The notes beneath the pieces are model-generated. The model did not search any database. It was not told the DNA's origin and saw nothing but the letters and a program-made list of their open reading frames with translations. A stretch of 64,000 nt of DNA from positions 372,001 to 436,000 of the forward strand of contig NC_047081.1 in the NCBI RefSeq assembly GCF_902459465.1, read 5' to 3'. The position numbers were made by a program, and so were the translations under genes. Below, in pieces: positions 10,135 through 23,802 of the stretch. The number at the start of each line of letters is the position of its first letter. The stretch's first letter is position 1. This DNA is from Asterias rubens. Taxonomy: Eukaryota; Echinodermata; Asteroidea; Forcipulatida; Asteriidae.

Positions 10135-13088
10135 CTACTTGGCCAAGAGGTAATAATAAGAGCCCGACCACGTGTAGCGATTCCTTGCCCAGCCGTGGGT
10201 CCCATCGGCTCCCTGGCCTACCGCTCGGGGACCGAAGAACACTGAGATTAGCACGAGCGGCTTAGACGGCATGTCGATCGGCGGTAAATTCCCCTCACCG
10301 CACTGAGTCAAAATGGCTGTCCCGGAACGACAAGCAAGACGATTGCCTGAAAAGAGAGAATAATAGATGGCGTAAATACCATGCGATAGTAACTAAATTA
10401 TTTCATCGAACTACTCAAGCACCAAACGTAGCTAAAGCCAAACTACCATTTTAGGTGTAGAATTTTTGACTCGTCCCATGCTCATTTTCTGCAGAACATT
10501 GCCAAGCAAATCATCTGAAAAATATGCCTGTGATATTTTTTCCACCGGACACGGGAATACAATAGTGATAAAACACATCGGTCATCGGTATATGAGTAAA
10601 AACCAATAATGTAATATTTACTGCGTTAATAAAAATAATAGCAAATTGGGCCAAGGTACGGTAAGACGAAGCACACCTTGGGTCTGTTATGGTTCTCATT
10701 TAACATCGGTCTATTTAATGGCAATTATGATTAGACTTAGCCATAACAACTGGCACAACAAGGTGGGGCTAGATGATCAAAAACTTCCATTTCTGACCAA
10801 CTGGTCATCATGCGCACATTGTGTAAGCACCATGCGATCGGGGCACTCATCCCTCTTTATTTTGTACTAAAAAAATTGCCAACAGCCCATTATTTACAAT
10901 CTCTATTCTAACTGGGGACCTTTCCCAAAATCCAACCGCTAACTACAGCCCCGTGAAGAAAACGGAGTCTACTAGCACGAGTGTGAAAATGGCTGGAAAA
11001 TAAAGGCGGGAAAAACGAATCAATGAACCAACCTTCCTCCGTCAACTCCAAGTGGGTGTGATCCCGTCCTTGTCCAATGCTAATAGATTTGGGTTCGAGC
11101 GACGGCAGAGTTAATGCGATCAAGGTGGATGGATTCGACGAATCTTCGGCTTGAAGATAAAACTCTACATCTGTGAAGATCTTAAAGGTGTTGAAGTCAG
11201 ACACCTTGATCATTTTGATGTCCTGGGGTGAGATGAGATCGAGGTTTACCTCGGTTTCATCCTCGTCCCTGTAGTTCCATGTCGATTCCATGCCGCCTTT
11301 TCCAAAACGTGTCCAGCCGCCTCCGAACTCGTCCATCAAACAGTACACCTATATGATGGAAAAGGGCAATGATTAAGAGGCACTTACTTCGTGAAAGATT
11401 TTTGATTTCAGCAAGGATATGAAATGATGTCCACCGGCCTGTGGGATATTTGTCTTTTTGTGTACCAATCCATCATGAAATGCCATTTTTCGGCGATCAC
11501 TTTAGGCGGGCACCTCACCCTCGATGCCGCCGTTTTGAAGTTGAACTCCGCACTATTTTTCCCTAGGAAATATTCCAGATTTTTGGCAATCAAACATTAT
11601 GACGTACGTATGTTTTTGGTATAAAAAGTGTTGGGAACTGATCGTGTTCCTAAGTTCTTAGGGCGAGCCTGGGTGGCTATAAATATAAGAGATTTGCATT
11701 TGTTTAAAAAAAAAATGCTCTTAAAATCACAATGCACTGTTCCTAAACAGGACAGGATTATTATTGTGGAATGAAAATGTTTCATTACTTGTGAAGAAGT
11801 CGATCCTTGCACGAAATACAACCCACTAGGCTGTTGTTGGCACGTCTCCATCAGGTTCTTGCACGATACGGCAGGGTACTGGATCGTTCCCATTAACTCG
11901 CACGATCCATGTCCAACACCAATGTGGATAGAAAGACCTGGTGGTACAGACAGGGATACGAGGTTGATCTTTCAGACAAAGTATGATTGGAAATTAACAA
12001 CAATAACATGTATTGACTAGAAATAGACGTGGCCGCCATCTTTGATGTAAAACAATGGAAACGTGCACATGTGTACGCGATGCACACAACACTAAGCCAA
12101 TGACATAATTATCTTGTCTTCATTGATCAGGCAGAGTGAGGGAACTGTTTTGGGGGTTTGTGACGAGGTTGGTCCATTAGGTAAAGTATGATTAGAAATC
12201 AACAACAAGGCAGCGGTAAGCTGCCATTTAACAAATGTATTGTAAGTGAACAATATGGACACCCAGCTTTTAGCACAGTTTATACCCTTTTCCCAAATCT
12301 TGGTTTATACATTACTTCTCGCCACGACACGTCGTAAGTATTGATTAAGATTAAGATGTTTACCTTCAATAAGATGGTACAGTTCCTGCGACTGTTTACA
12401 TTGATCCTCTTCAGGAGTCAGAGCAACATTCAGAGAGGCCAGAGTCAGCTTCTTCATCTTGTTAGTTTCTTGTTTCAATCTGACGATAATCGTCTTAAGA
12501 CTGGAGACACTTGCTTCAAGAAGGGACAATCGAGTCACCATTTCTACATGAAAACATTGTGATTAAAAAGTTTGGTTTTAACTCTTAAAATTATTGGCAG
12601 TACTAAACATACTTGGGTAAAGGTACAGCAGCTTTTGATAGTGTAAAGCATTTTGTAAATCATTTCACTTCGAAGTAATGTGGTTATGCAAAAAGATTTT
12701 GATTTGTATCCCTCCAAATTTTATTCTGAGAACGTTTTTATCGGATACCTTTACTAGATTGCTTATTCCATCAACGGATTATTCTTCCTGTGATGAGGCC
12801 ATTTCTGCCCCACATTTCGGCAAAATAAAATACGCGACCACATTTTGAAATGAAATTGTCCACAAAAATCCACAGAGAATTGTGACAAGGCCATCCAACG
12901 GAAAATCTTTTAGTGGGTTAACAAACAAACAAACAGACAAACAAACAAAGTTGCAAATGTTGGTATTGCTCTTGTTTACCTTTGTATTCGATTGCGTCGC
13001 AGTTGCACTCATGTGCTATCGGCAGACTTGCTGGCCAAGCTACTGCGAGAAGAGCCAGAACTAGCCAAACTTGAAGAAAGTAAACCAT
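10135..13088 (-). CDS. Secreted fibrinogen-like-module protein with coiled coil (321 aa, 5 coding exons)
   Basis: Coding exons on the minus strand are 13088-12980, 12543-12364, 11937-11789, 11348-11033 and 10346-10135 (stop TAG). They total 966 nt with every junction in phase. The protein starts MVYFLQVWLVLALLAVAWPA, a clear signal peptide, followed by a Cys pair (HECNC). Exon 2 encodes a heptad-patterned coiled coil (LSLLEASVSSLKTIIVRLKQ). Exons 3-4 carry SCKNLMETCQQQPSGLYFV and VYCLMDEFGGGWTRFG, the typical entry to fibrinogen-related domains (G-x-Y ... V-Y-C-x-M ... GGGWT). The remaining ~170 residues lack the usual FReD calcium-site and CHxSNLNG hallmarks and end in YTWSGSYYYLLAK. Coiled coil plus fibrinogen-like module suggests an oligomeric extracellular recognition or matrix protein; that is inference. 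The donor at 11032 (GTTGGT) is weak, but phase and the downstream acceptor tract support the join. Confidence 0.8.
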
Positions 13089-15890
13089 CTTGCCAAAAAA
13101 GTACCGCTGCAAAAAACTGCTAACTTGGTCTGGAGGAAAGTCAAGAGATCATAAAGTGGTGAAAACTCAGAGACGCAAATGGTTTTTATAACCACGACGA
13201 GATAAGGTATTTTTAATGTCACTTTTTGGGGGTGTCCAATAAGTCGTCTCTGATTGGTGTCTTGTGATCAGGTGACGGGTGAAGGGAGGGTGGGCATTTT
13301 GCCAACCAAAGCTATCTTCGCGTCATCCAGTTTCTAGCTGACGTAAATCATTGTAAAACTCTCTGTATCTGACGTTGCCGCTAACAAAAATAAAACTAGA
13401 AACTGACTCTAAGCTATTCACCTTTGAACGGTCACGAGCAATCCATCCTGTGTATTTTACACTTTCAATTCATGATTTGTGAGTTGTTTAATATATTTTT
13501 TCTCTCGATGTGTATAAATTTTCTACTGTGGGAACCTCTTATCTAATAAATAACAATCTTATTTCGCCCTAACTATCTAGAACAGAACTTATCAACAATA
13601 GTGAACTTGAGCTTGAGTGAGTGCAGATTTTGAGAGATGGGTGCGGAGTAATGCTTTCCGCCCCCCCCCCCCCCTAAGATGCCTCCTTGCGGGGAGGGTT
13701 GGGGCTGACAGATTCTTGTGAATACATTTTGGAAGGGATTGAAGTCGTTAAGGCCTTTTATATGAAGTCGTTAATACCTTTTGTATGAAGTCGAAGTACT
13801 GTAAAGTATTGTGCTCCTACCTATTGAAGGAACACGAGTTATCAAGGGAAAAAATCGAGACGGGATAAAAGGGACTATGCACTTAGAAGAATGTTGGCTT
13901 CGTATCTAACTTAAAAGGAATATGAGGGTGTGGTTTTGGAAAAAAAACAAATAAACAAATTTGGAGAGGATGAAAACCGAGTCATGCTCACTCAGGTATC
14001 TTGACTCGCAAGTCGCATTGCAGGGTCATTAGCTGACCTCGGCGGATCATTAATGGGTCATTTTGACCCAGGAAAGTTTTCTCCACAAAACAGACAAAAT
14101 GCAGTAATTAGATTTTAAGATTACCAAAGTTTTGCAGTTATTTTTACTGTTCAGCCAGTTACCCAGAATGTAATTTGTGTTTACCATTGTTGTAGAGATT
14201 TTCATTGTCGTGTTTAACCTCCCCCGCCTCGTCCCACGCAAACGTCGCCCACTGCCTCCTTACAATGCCTTCTGGAGTTCGTGAGAGCATTGCCCCGTTT
14301 CCAATGACGCACTTTACGATTTGACTGAAAGTAATAACTTGCTTCCAGACAGCTCATCGGTGAAGAGACTTTCCTCTTGCAGTGGGGTGAAATAGGCTAG
14401 AAAGAAAGAAAGAAAGATGTAATTGCAAAGCGAAGGAAGCCCATATTAATTTTTGCCATACACTGCATGTTGTCAAAGTTCGCGGCGTTGCCGTTGAATT
14501 TCTGCACACCGCGATCCCAAAAGGGGTTGCGGGAAAAAGGTATCATCAAAGTAATGGTGTGATAAGTTTGTAATTGTACTCTAGCCGTTTTAGCCTTCGA
14601 GAAAAGACTGCATTTTTGTCAAGACTTTCGTGGTTCTGTGAAGCTGGCAAACCAAGCCGCGAGCTTGACAAAAGACTACGGTCGTGCCTGAAATTTTGAT
14701 TGGGTCGCTGGCCTACTAAGAGTACGCTAACCGTTTGTCAACTGTCCCTCCGCTGATCTGCCAAAACTAAAATATGAAACTAACAAAACAGAGACAGGTA
14801 TAAAACTATGAACCGTCAAGCATGCAAGCAACCGCACGCATAAAAACAATTATAGATTAGATAGAGTCGACTGATAATGATTTCTTACGGCACTGTCAGT
14901 GTGAATCAAAGGGTGAATTGGGACAAATTTGATAACAAATTCATGAGAGCAAGAGAAAAACAGAACGTCGTGAAGCAGTCACCCTTTCAAATAGAAAACA
15001 CACAAACATCCCGGTTCACATAGAGGTTAAACATCATTTCCAAAGTTCAAGCACCAAGGAACAACCTTTTTTGTTGGTGTGAATTGAAACCTGTTGCAAA
15101 ATGTCATCTGAGTATAGCGCCCTGGGCGGCTAGAGGTGAAAAGTGGTCGCTCATTGGTCAATCTGTGCACTACATTGTACAGGGCGACTAACGTCACTCT
15201 GACGTCAAGCCAACATGGTCGTTCTCATTTCTACTGTTTAGCTGTAATTCTATGGAAGATGGCTCGGTGATGTTTGTAACTAGAGCATAACATTAATATT
15301 TGAATTTTGCTCGCAAAACTTCGAACTTCTGAAGTTGCTTTTATTCTCGAAACCTCCATTGTTTGGCTGACCAATGTCAACACAGTGATCTCTTCGAGAT
15401 CAAGAATGACAACATTATAGGAAGAATTGGTTCCCAACAAATCTCTACACCCACGCTATTCAGGGTTAAAGGGAGGTGAAAGCGTAGGTGGAAAATTACA
15501 ACAATTCTAAGATATAAATCTGAATGGAATTAAGAATACTAAAAGTCAAGCGGCCCTCTTGCACCAGTTATTTTGGAGGTTGAGCGCCCTCTGTTAACAA
15601 AATAGATTTTATAGTCAGACCCCGCCTTTGGTGGTTATTTTGCTGTTAGACCAAAGTGCCACTAAGTCAGGGAGTCGCACAACATGTGTCATGGTGTACA
15701 TTGAGTGGTTTTTGTTTTTGACGGGACGAACTCTAAATTATCCCCCTACTGCCCCAAGTATTCTACACTTACGCTGAAGCCGTTGAATAAAGGTAAGATA
15801 AAGGGACAGATAGATCCGTTTGAAATTGAAATCATGAAAATTACCCATTCAGCTCGAGCGTTATAATTTGACTTTGAGTTCATTAACCCT
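13089..15890. other. Intergenic region between divergent fibrinogen-like and ELOVL genes
   Basis: This should hold the promoters of both genes, which point away from each other. Visible items are a poly-C tract at 13662-13674, a short AGAA microsatellite near 14400 and a repeat-like stretch at 15115-15215 containing 'gacgtca' and 'gcgccctgggcgg' words. No exon is supported. Confidence 0.45.
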
Positions 15891-15973
15891 ACCACCAGTC
15901 CAGCGGCACAAGAGACCGGGACCAGTTTGAGTTTTGTTGCAAGTGCAAGCCCCCTCCCGGCCGTGCTTGTCAG
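15890..15973 (+). other. Candidate 5'UTR exon end of the ELOVL gene
   Basis: A strong donor (CAG|GTGAGG) at 15971-15979 follows a GC-richer stretch. A matching acceptor (polypyrimidine tract then CAG) lies at 16651-16661, 42 bases before the ATG. The transcription start is not identifiable, so the left edge is approximate. Confidence 0.4.
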
Positions 15974-16703
15974 GTGAGGTTGTCAATGTCAGCTCGCTTC
16001 TGCCGGTCAAGTATTTCCTGTGGTTTGCTTTGCATTAACTCTCAACAATAAACTCACTTTTTTGTTATCTAAGTGTGTTGTTTACATGTCCATGTGATGC
16101 CTCGGTTACGTAGGCTTAATTAATTATTAAAAATAACTATATTTAAAATAAAGTTTTACAATTGGCTGCCATCTGGATGATCTGGTCCTTGCGCTATGAA
16201 TATGAATAATTGATGAATCTGCTAATTAAATTTGTATTGACATCGACAGTTGGCATACCGACTTTGTAGACAAAGGATGCTGGCACTCTGGCAGATCCTG
16301 ATGCCATAAAAATAATGCCATGGATTAATTTCATTAAGATGCTTAAGCAGAACATATTGCTTAAATTTTAAAACGTTTTCTGCTAGGCAAAAATAGAAAG
16401 GGGAAAAAGATTTATTTTAAGGTAATTTTTCGGCTGGTAAACCTTTCTGTCTGGTATTGTAAGCAAAATGTTGTTGCGCTTAGCTACTCTTTAAATAATA
16501 CATGGCTCTCAGTCACAGATTCAAGCTGCTTTCTTTTATTTAACCAGAATCTCATGGAGACCGCTTTGCGTAGGACACGGCTCTCATGTTTCCAGCTACC
16601 ACATTATTTTGAAACAAATGAGTTTAAATATTCAATTTCAACTGTTTACTTTTCCCGTCAGGACAAGCAGGACTAACGGCAACGGCAACGGCAACGTGCA
16701 ATC

Positions 16704-17579
16704 ATGGGGTTACAGAAAGTATTAAACACCTTTATCCACCTGTATTCATTTGGCATTATGGTCGGGTATCTACTAATGGTGCTGTTATCTCCGCTTTATC
16801 AAAAGATCTCTAAACCCATGTCCCTGAGACCGGTAAGTAAACGATGCACAAGGTGAAATAAAGCCATGTCATCTCCCCAATAACCCTGACATTTTTTATT
16901 TTTTATTATTAAGGAAAAAGTGCATCGGTAACTTGCGTACATAGTGAATATGTACAACAAAATCAAGAACTAAATTGAACGTAACGATTGTATTTTGCTG
17001 TAGATTCTGGTGGTGTATAACTATGCATGTAGTCTACTCAGCGTCTGTACCTTCGCCATGTTCGCTTACGGTATGTACGACGCCGGGTCGGTATTTCGCA
17101 TGGAATCTACACTGGTACTCAAGCAAGCCTTCCTACTCTACCGCATAGCCAAATACATTGAGCTTCTAGACACCGTCTTTATGATTCTACGCCATAAACG
17201 ACGGCAGATTTCATTTCTTCACGTGTATCACCACGGCAGTATGATAAACCTCGCGGAGTTCTCATACCTCTTAACGCCATGGGCGGCCGTTGCTTTCTCC
17301 CTTGGTCTTAACTCGCTCATACACGTTTGTCTTTACTTCTACTATGGACGGTGCGCAGCAAATCCAGATAGCCCGCCCTCATGGAAGAAACAAATGACCC
17401 AGCTACAGATTGCGCAATTCTTCGTCATACTGGTGCACTGCACGGTTGGTTACCTGTATCATGGTTTCTGCGGCTATTCTATATTCTTTTGTATGACAAT
17501 GATTTATCTTTTTGGTAGTTTTTACGTCGTTGCATTTCTCAGGTCTAAACAGCCAAAGGATCAAATAAAATCAGAATGA
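16704..17579 (+). CDS. Very-long-chain fatty acid elongase, ELOVL1/2/4/5/7 type (234 aa, two coding exons)
   Basis: Coding exons are 16704-16832 (43 codons, donor GTAAGT) and 17004-17579, joined in phase 0. A probable 5'UTR exon ends at 15973 (CTTGTCAG|GTGAGG) and is spliced to 16662 (TTTTCCCGTCAG acceptor). The ELO hallmarks are present: KYIELLDTVFMILRHKRRQI, the HVYHH histidine box at residues 116-120, and NSLIHVCLYFYYG. The family condenses malonyl-CoA with acyl-CoA in the ER membrane, the first step of chain elongation. HVYHH with a following M separates it from the HWYHH ELOVL6 type next door. It is shorter than usual (234 versus about 270-300 aa). The region after the box reads GSMINLAEFSYLL instead of the usual N-x-WW pattern. 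The C-terminus (DQIKSE) has no canonical dilysine signal. Substrate range cannot be told. Confidence 0.88.
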
Positions 17580-20459
17580 TGCAAAATGTCCACAAAATGT
17601 ATGTTATTATTTTTTAAAGTCTTTTCTAAGTTTTTTTTTTCCAGAACAATGAAGTTGGATGGACAGTAATGTAAGGTACATTAAAACAACATTTAGAATT
17701 AGGTTGTAGGACTTCAGCAACATTTTGAGGAGGTGCCAGATGGTGTTGTTCAGAATGTAAAGGAGTTGAATATTGGCTGAAAATTTAAAACTGTACGCTA
17801 TAACGATGCTTGCTCAAACAAGTCTAGAATTAAACTGCAATTCTTTGTATTTTCATTACATTCCACTGTAAAATGTTTTCTCAAGACCACATGACTTGTG
17901 ATAAGTTTTAGTACTATTAATCATGAGAATAGCAGTGTGTGATTTTTTAATTATTTTTGTTTATATTTAAGAAACAACCAAAAGGTTCCACGTCGTTTAT
18001 CTCCAGCTGTCTAACCGTTAGTTTTGCACACCACTTGGTAGTTTCCTATACATTATGTTAATCCTAACGTCACGTGTTTTGTTTACACAATCTTAGCCAC
18101 AGAGCTCAGTGTTCATGCACGCACTTTTAGTTCACAGTTTAACGGAAGAAAATGTCAAATCTTGTGAAAATTTACATCATCTTTTTTATTTGCCATAGAG
18201 GGTATCATTGTTCAGCTGTTTTTTTATTATTTTTTTATGTTGGAGTTTTTTATGTGAATCACAAATCAACTTGTCTGTCAGAATAAATATTTGGCAAGTT
18301 CTGGATCACACTTTGTTTGTTTTGTAAACGAATTGACAGTAATACTTTTGCGTCTTTCGTATTTTGTGAACAGTATAAAATTTAAGGGGTATTTCTTGAC
18401 CTCATTCCCAGGTGTTTGCTCCGAATATGCCTTACCATATAATAGTAACATGAGGCGGGATCGATATGGTTCTTTGCCTATGGGATCAAGGCTTACACTT
18501 CCTTCATTTATCCAATTTACAAAGAAACAACCATGGAAAATGAGTTTGTTTAAATATTTCAATCTGGAATAAAATTTGAATTTTTCTACCACAATTGTGT
18601 GTTTTTGGTTATATTTGACCCTAAAATATGCGAAATGAGTACATAACCCCATGATAATATCTTTGCATAGTTGAGTAATTTTCATCAACGACTCTTTTTC
18701 CTCTAAGATTATTGATGTCCATTTCATGGTCTGTATACGTTTGGTAATAACTCTGATATCTACGGCAATAAAAACGTGTGTATTTCTAAAACGTTTATTA
18801 TTCATGTGTGGACATAAGCTCCGGATTTTCGGCTATTTTATAAATATCGCGACCACCACCTTTTGAAAATGTTCACGGTTTAACTGTAGACAACTACATT
18901 TATATAGGATTATATACAACAATCAAACGGTTCCTTAACCATTCTTTTAAGTTATTTTATTAATTGCATACTTCTTCTGCAAATTAGGATATGCACGGCA
19001 CGCGTTGAACACGTGCTGTCATGCGAGTTTTAAAATTGCGTTCACTTCAAATACGCTTAACAGTCAAAACCCGGTATCCATCCAGTGTCAAAGTCTTCGT
19101 TTCGAAAAGGACTAAAGATCGGTGATAAAAACCCGGCTCATAAACAGCGCCCTCTTTGAGGTCAAATGAAGTCTTGTCATTGGCTGAGAGTATTTTTGGC
19201 GCGTACACACTAAATACCCACCAGAAGTCTGTATTATGAGCAGACGGTTTCTGCTTACGGGGTAGACATTAATAGCAGAAGTTCTATTTCGTAAAGGCTG
19301 CTAACCGTAAGCAAAGAAAAAGTTAAGCTTGCCAGCCGTTTGTGCTCAACAATGCAAATGTGCTAAGCCACAATCCTTGGACCTGAGTAGCCACACATTT
19401 GTTGTTCGTGTCCATCAGGAACAACCAGTTTAAAAACCACTGATGCAGTTATCTTAATTTTATTTATCAGTTTACAATCGCTGTGTCAATGGTGAATGAA
19501 GTGTTTGAGTTTGTCGAATACAAGACCTGCAAAGCAGTTACTTAATATTTATGTTGTTCATTTGGTGTCTTTGTTAGATGGCAACTCATGGAGTGGGCGA
19601 GCTTGCTGGGGGCGACTTTTTGGTTGGGGCGAGATGAAAGTGTACCCCGGTGATTGTGGCTGTGCACAAATCCATTGCGCTGTTCATTGATTTAAACAGA
19701 GTTAATAAACTTATTTAATCTTTATAATCTGAAACTAAATCAAAGTATTTTTTGTTGTCTGTAATCCTATTACCTTGTCTGCCAGGGGCGGGGCTCTGTA
19801 ATTACCCCCGACCCAATTCCCGCGACCACCCCACAACCCCATGTCGCAAGGCCGTGCGTGACAAAGATCAAAGGTAGACTTGTATTAGTCATTTCCCATT
19901 GTCTTCGATAACGGATTCTCTTGATTTTCAATTAGGGCAGGTACTGAGTACGAAGATCCAAAGTTGTGTGTTTTGAAGAATTTAAAGGGATTGTGTCTTA
20001 GATAAAAGATAATTTGATTACCATTTAGGGCATGCATTGTGTATTTGAAAGAATTGATATGACTTGCGTAATAACATTATCACTGATACAAAATATATGT
20101 GATATACTAGTTTGTCGTTGAAGGGGTACGCCCAATGGGTTACGCCCAATGTTTTTACCAGGGGCGTTTCCTGTTGGGCGGGGTTGTGTGAGGGGTATTA
20201 CTAGACTATTTAGATATGGGTTGCACTTAAGTTGGATCGAAAATTGCGCACAGAGCAACCAAATGCACAAACACCGGTCCCTCTTTACAAATCTCTCCTG
20301 AGCACATCTCTGTTTGTCCCCCGCTCGCTTGTACCCCGGCATGTACCCTCTCTCTCACAAACGCTTTCGAATAACCCCTCGTTATCTAAAACGCACCTCG
20401 ACTTCCCTGTAGGGGTTTTCCGGGCCTAAATTCTTTCTCACCTTCAAATAAATTAGTGA

Positions 20460-20606
20460 GCAATTAACTAAACGTTACTTCAGAGGAAGCCGTTTCTCAC
20501 AATGTGTTATGCCACCAACAGCGTCTCCGTTCCTTGTTATAACCAAATAAGTTGTTTTATGCTAACATGTATTTTTTAGTAATTACCAAACGTGTCCAGT
20601 GCTTTT
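20460..20606 (-). repeat. Partial MITE 'M1', subfamily b, reversed
   Basis: 'ccgtttctcacaatgtgtta' and the end ACGTGTCCAGTGCTTTTGAGG match the 3' half of the element at 55086-55437. Confidence 0.55.
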
Positions 20607-22228
20607 GAGGTACTTGGACAAGTCTACCTTAATTGCGACCTTTGCCTTTGCAACAATGCTTTGGGGTATCGCTGAATCAATACCCAAATCAGCTGAAGGA
20701 CTACCCCATTGACAAACACACTTTTGATAATAATGATTGGGATTTGCAGCTTCCATTATTTTATAAATCATTAATGAATGATAAAGGTGTTTCCTTGCTA
20801 AGGTTGAGCATTGAGGTACCTCCATGGGTTGAGCAACAGTTACGTCAACATGCCCCCCCCCCCCCGGCAACCAAAGATTGCATTGTATTGCTGGGGTCAT
20901 CGGGTGAAGTTATGGCCCCAGTACATACCCATTTATGGTAGCTTCAGGGATGGATATATCAAACATTTATCTGAATTTAAAAATATTGTCACGTCCGCCT
21001 GGTAAATTAAATTCTCAAACATGACACCTTTTGTTTGGGTAAAAGTTGTTAATTTATTTATTTATTTATTTAAAAGTAGAATTTACTCCAGTCCAGTGCA
21101 GTTTCTATCATGTGATCTAAAACTAGATCTAATGTGGTCTAAACCTAGCAAAACATAAATAATGTCACTTTAGGCAACAACACCTTCAAATATTTGTGTA
21201 TTGATAGTCATGTTGTAAACAGCATAACAATTTTTACCAAAATATTAATTTTTATTGATAATCAGCCAAGAAAATACTTAGAGGTACAAAACAATTTCTA
21301 TACAATAATCTTTTATTTTAAATCGAACAAAACAGTTATGATGCATAATGATGCATAATGATGTGGTACACATTCGCAAGTTTCAGTCAATGTGATTGGC
21401 TTATACATCGACTATTTTGTTCTGATTTTCGTGACCAATCTATTGATTATTCTAATGTATCGATTGTTCTTGACATGAACAACTTTATTGACAAGTACGA
21501 AACAACGTATAAACAATACCGAGGTCAGAACGAACGTTTAAGCTCGAGGAAAATTCTACTAGGAATACTAAAAATATAATTTACTCTTTACATTTCTGTC
21601 AATTCTCATACACCTATTCATGCATCTATCGATTTATACAAATTACCTGAAAAATACAATCATTTTTAGTCAAAGAAAGAAAATGTCGGTATCCCAATCT
21701 ACCACTTAAAATCAAAGGTTTAATTCAAAAAGTGCTCGATTTGTACCATAGTTCACCACTGATCAAAACGACTGAAAGAAATGCTATGTATGCATCTCAT
21801 TAGAGGCATAGCCTACATATTTTATACTACAGATATATATATTTATAGGAAGAAAAACATCTATTGCATAATAATTGTGTCACACTTGTAAACAATTTTA
21901 ACAATACCAAAAACTGATATCAATATTGAAAACAATAACACCTACTATTAATTACTGTAGTCGGTCAAGCCCCACTGCACACACTGTGCCGCTTCGCTGA
22001 ACAGACCATAGTACAGGGTTCCCGCCGTTTATAGCTATTCCTTGAATTTAACAATATAATCTAAGATGTTCATGGATTTTTGTTTTGGTGGAAGGTCAAG
22101 AAGTTGGCATAAGCCTCTTTGAGACATGGTTGACACTATAGTAGATGTATTTTGGGTTTGGGTGTTTGAAGTGTGGACCTTAGAACAAAAACCACATAAT
22201 GTAGTGACTTAAACACTGTGTGTGCTTA

Positions 22229-22470
22229 CACACGTCCACACAGTGTTATTTACAGAATTGAGGAATAAAAGGTGTGTAGAAAGTGTTCAAAACAAAAGAA
22301 TATCCACTCAGCCACTGCAACACCGTGTGGATCTGAAAACAAAAGACTTGCACACGTCCATACAGTGTTATTTGCAGTGTTGCGGAACAAGATTTTTTAC
22401 CAAAGTGGTCAAAACAAAGGGATTTCCACACAGTGCCTCATCAAAGAGCTGTGGAGGCCTATACACGTAA
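22229..22470 (+). repeat. Imperfect tandem duplication, about 122-bp unit
   Basis: CACACGTCCACACAGTGTTA at 22229 recurs as CACACGTCCATACAGTGTTA at 22351. Both are followed by related 'gtcaaaacaaa.gg/atttccac' blocks. Confidence 0.7.
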
Positions 22471-23802
22471 CAGACTAAATAAAACCCGGCACACCTCAAA
22501 ATGGCCGACTAATACTGCTATCCAATAATTTGGAACATTGAAAAGCATGTTCCTGTTTGACATGTTTTGGCCTTAGTGGTTTTCCTGTATGGGTTCCAGG
22601 AGGTGCCTTATAGGACTTCAACTTGTACTTGTTGCTAGTTCACTTATTTTACACACCAGATCTTTACATACACAAAACAGAACATTGTTAACTGAAGTTT
22701 AATCTCTACAACCAATGTTTGCGATGTATTTGTGGCGCTGACCGGTTGCTACAAATTCTAAAACAACGATAGATTTCTGTACAAAACAGCATAAGAATTT
22801 GTAATGGAAAACACCCTGATTTTGTCCTTGTGGAAAACATGGAATTTCACTGTAATAATAATCTGGGAACCCTGATACGAAAACAGGCCTATTCGCAAAA
22901 AAAAAATCATCACATTTTGATAAAATGTTATTTTAATTATTTTTAAACAGTATTGTGTTTACTAAGTAATTGCACATATAAATTTGGATTGAAATAAACT
23001 CGTGATTCTGACTAAGGGGCTTATCGGGGGCGAACGACTTGTACAAGTTAAGCCGGAAGGAAAAGCAAATTTATAGAGACCGAGGTCAAATTGAAAAATA
23101 TTACTCGTGCATTATCTTTCAATGTCATAAATGCTATAATTCATTCAACCAAACCGCCAACAAAACATAGTCTGGTGCTTGTTCTTGTTAGGAGTTTGAC
23201 CAATCGCATCTTGGACCAAAAGGGGCTCCAGACAAGGATAGGAGACTGCGCAGAACTCGCGCAATTTCGCCCTGTTCAAAGTGCGCATCAATCCTTTTGT
23301 ATGAGTTGGGATCCAAGGTCCCTGGTAATCATTAAAATGCGCGAGACTGGATATGCACAGTCGTCTGGCACCTACGGGTACACAGGTTACAAAATTGAAC
23401 GAGAACTGGTCGTGTTAAATAATATATCTTACTGTAGATAAACCAAACATAAAATTTGTGACAATTAATTCAAACTGCAAAAGTGGTATGTAAGAATGTA
23501 CCCAGTCTGTACCCATTCTGACACCAGAAGGTTACAACTATAAATCAATAGTATTTCAGCCTTGATTGTCTGATGATGGTGGTACAAAAATGAATGGAAT
23601 CCTTTGTGAAATTACATTCATCTCTGTCAGAACGCCACCAACATAAAGGAGAAATAAAATTAATGGACCAATATAAATTTAAAAACCAATATAAAATTTA
23701 AAATTTGTCAACTGCAAACCAACAATAAGATTGCATGATGTAAATTACAAATTCATAATCATGATGTAGAAAGTTTGTTGTCAAAAGTTGTTGGACAACT
23801 TT

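Larger units (their letters stand above)
17580..23802. other. Intergenic region between ELOVL and ELOVL6-like gene A
   Basis: This 6.2-kb stretch includes the ELOVL 3'UTR of unknown extent. A 175-codon open frame on the minus strand (18278-18805) has no recognisable domain and sits in AT-rich DNA; I treat it as chance. Other contents are a partial M1-type element near 20460-20606, a poly-C tract at 20851-20864, an imperfect tandem duplication at 22229-22470 and a repeat near 19230-19330. Confidence 0.45.

Noticed and set aside
11408-11624. Overlapping open frames on both strands between fibrinogen-like exons 3 and 4
   Set aside because: They lie in the intron 11349-11788, and the flanking exons join in phase 0 without them.
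18278-18805. 175-codon minus-strand open frame
   Set aside because: No domain, signal peptide or exon context is visible and composition is that of the AT-rich flank. A homology search or RNA reads over it would be needed to revive it.
23091-23441. 116-codon plus-strand open frame
   Set aside because: No recognisable domain or splice context; likely chance between the elongase genes.
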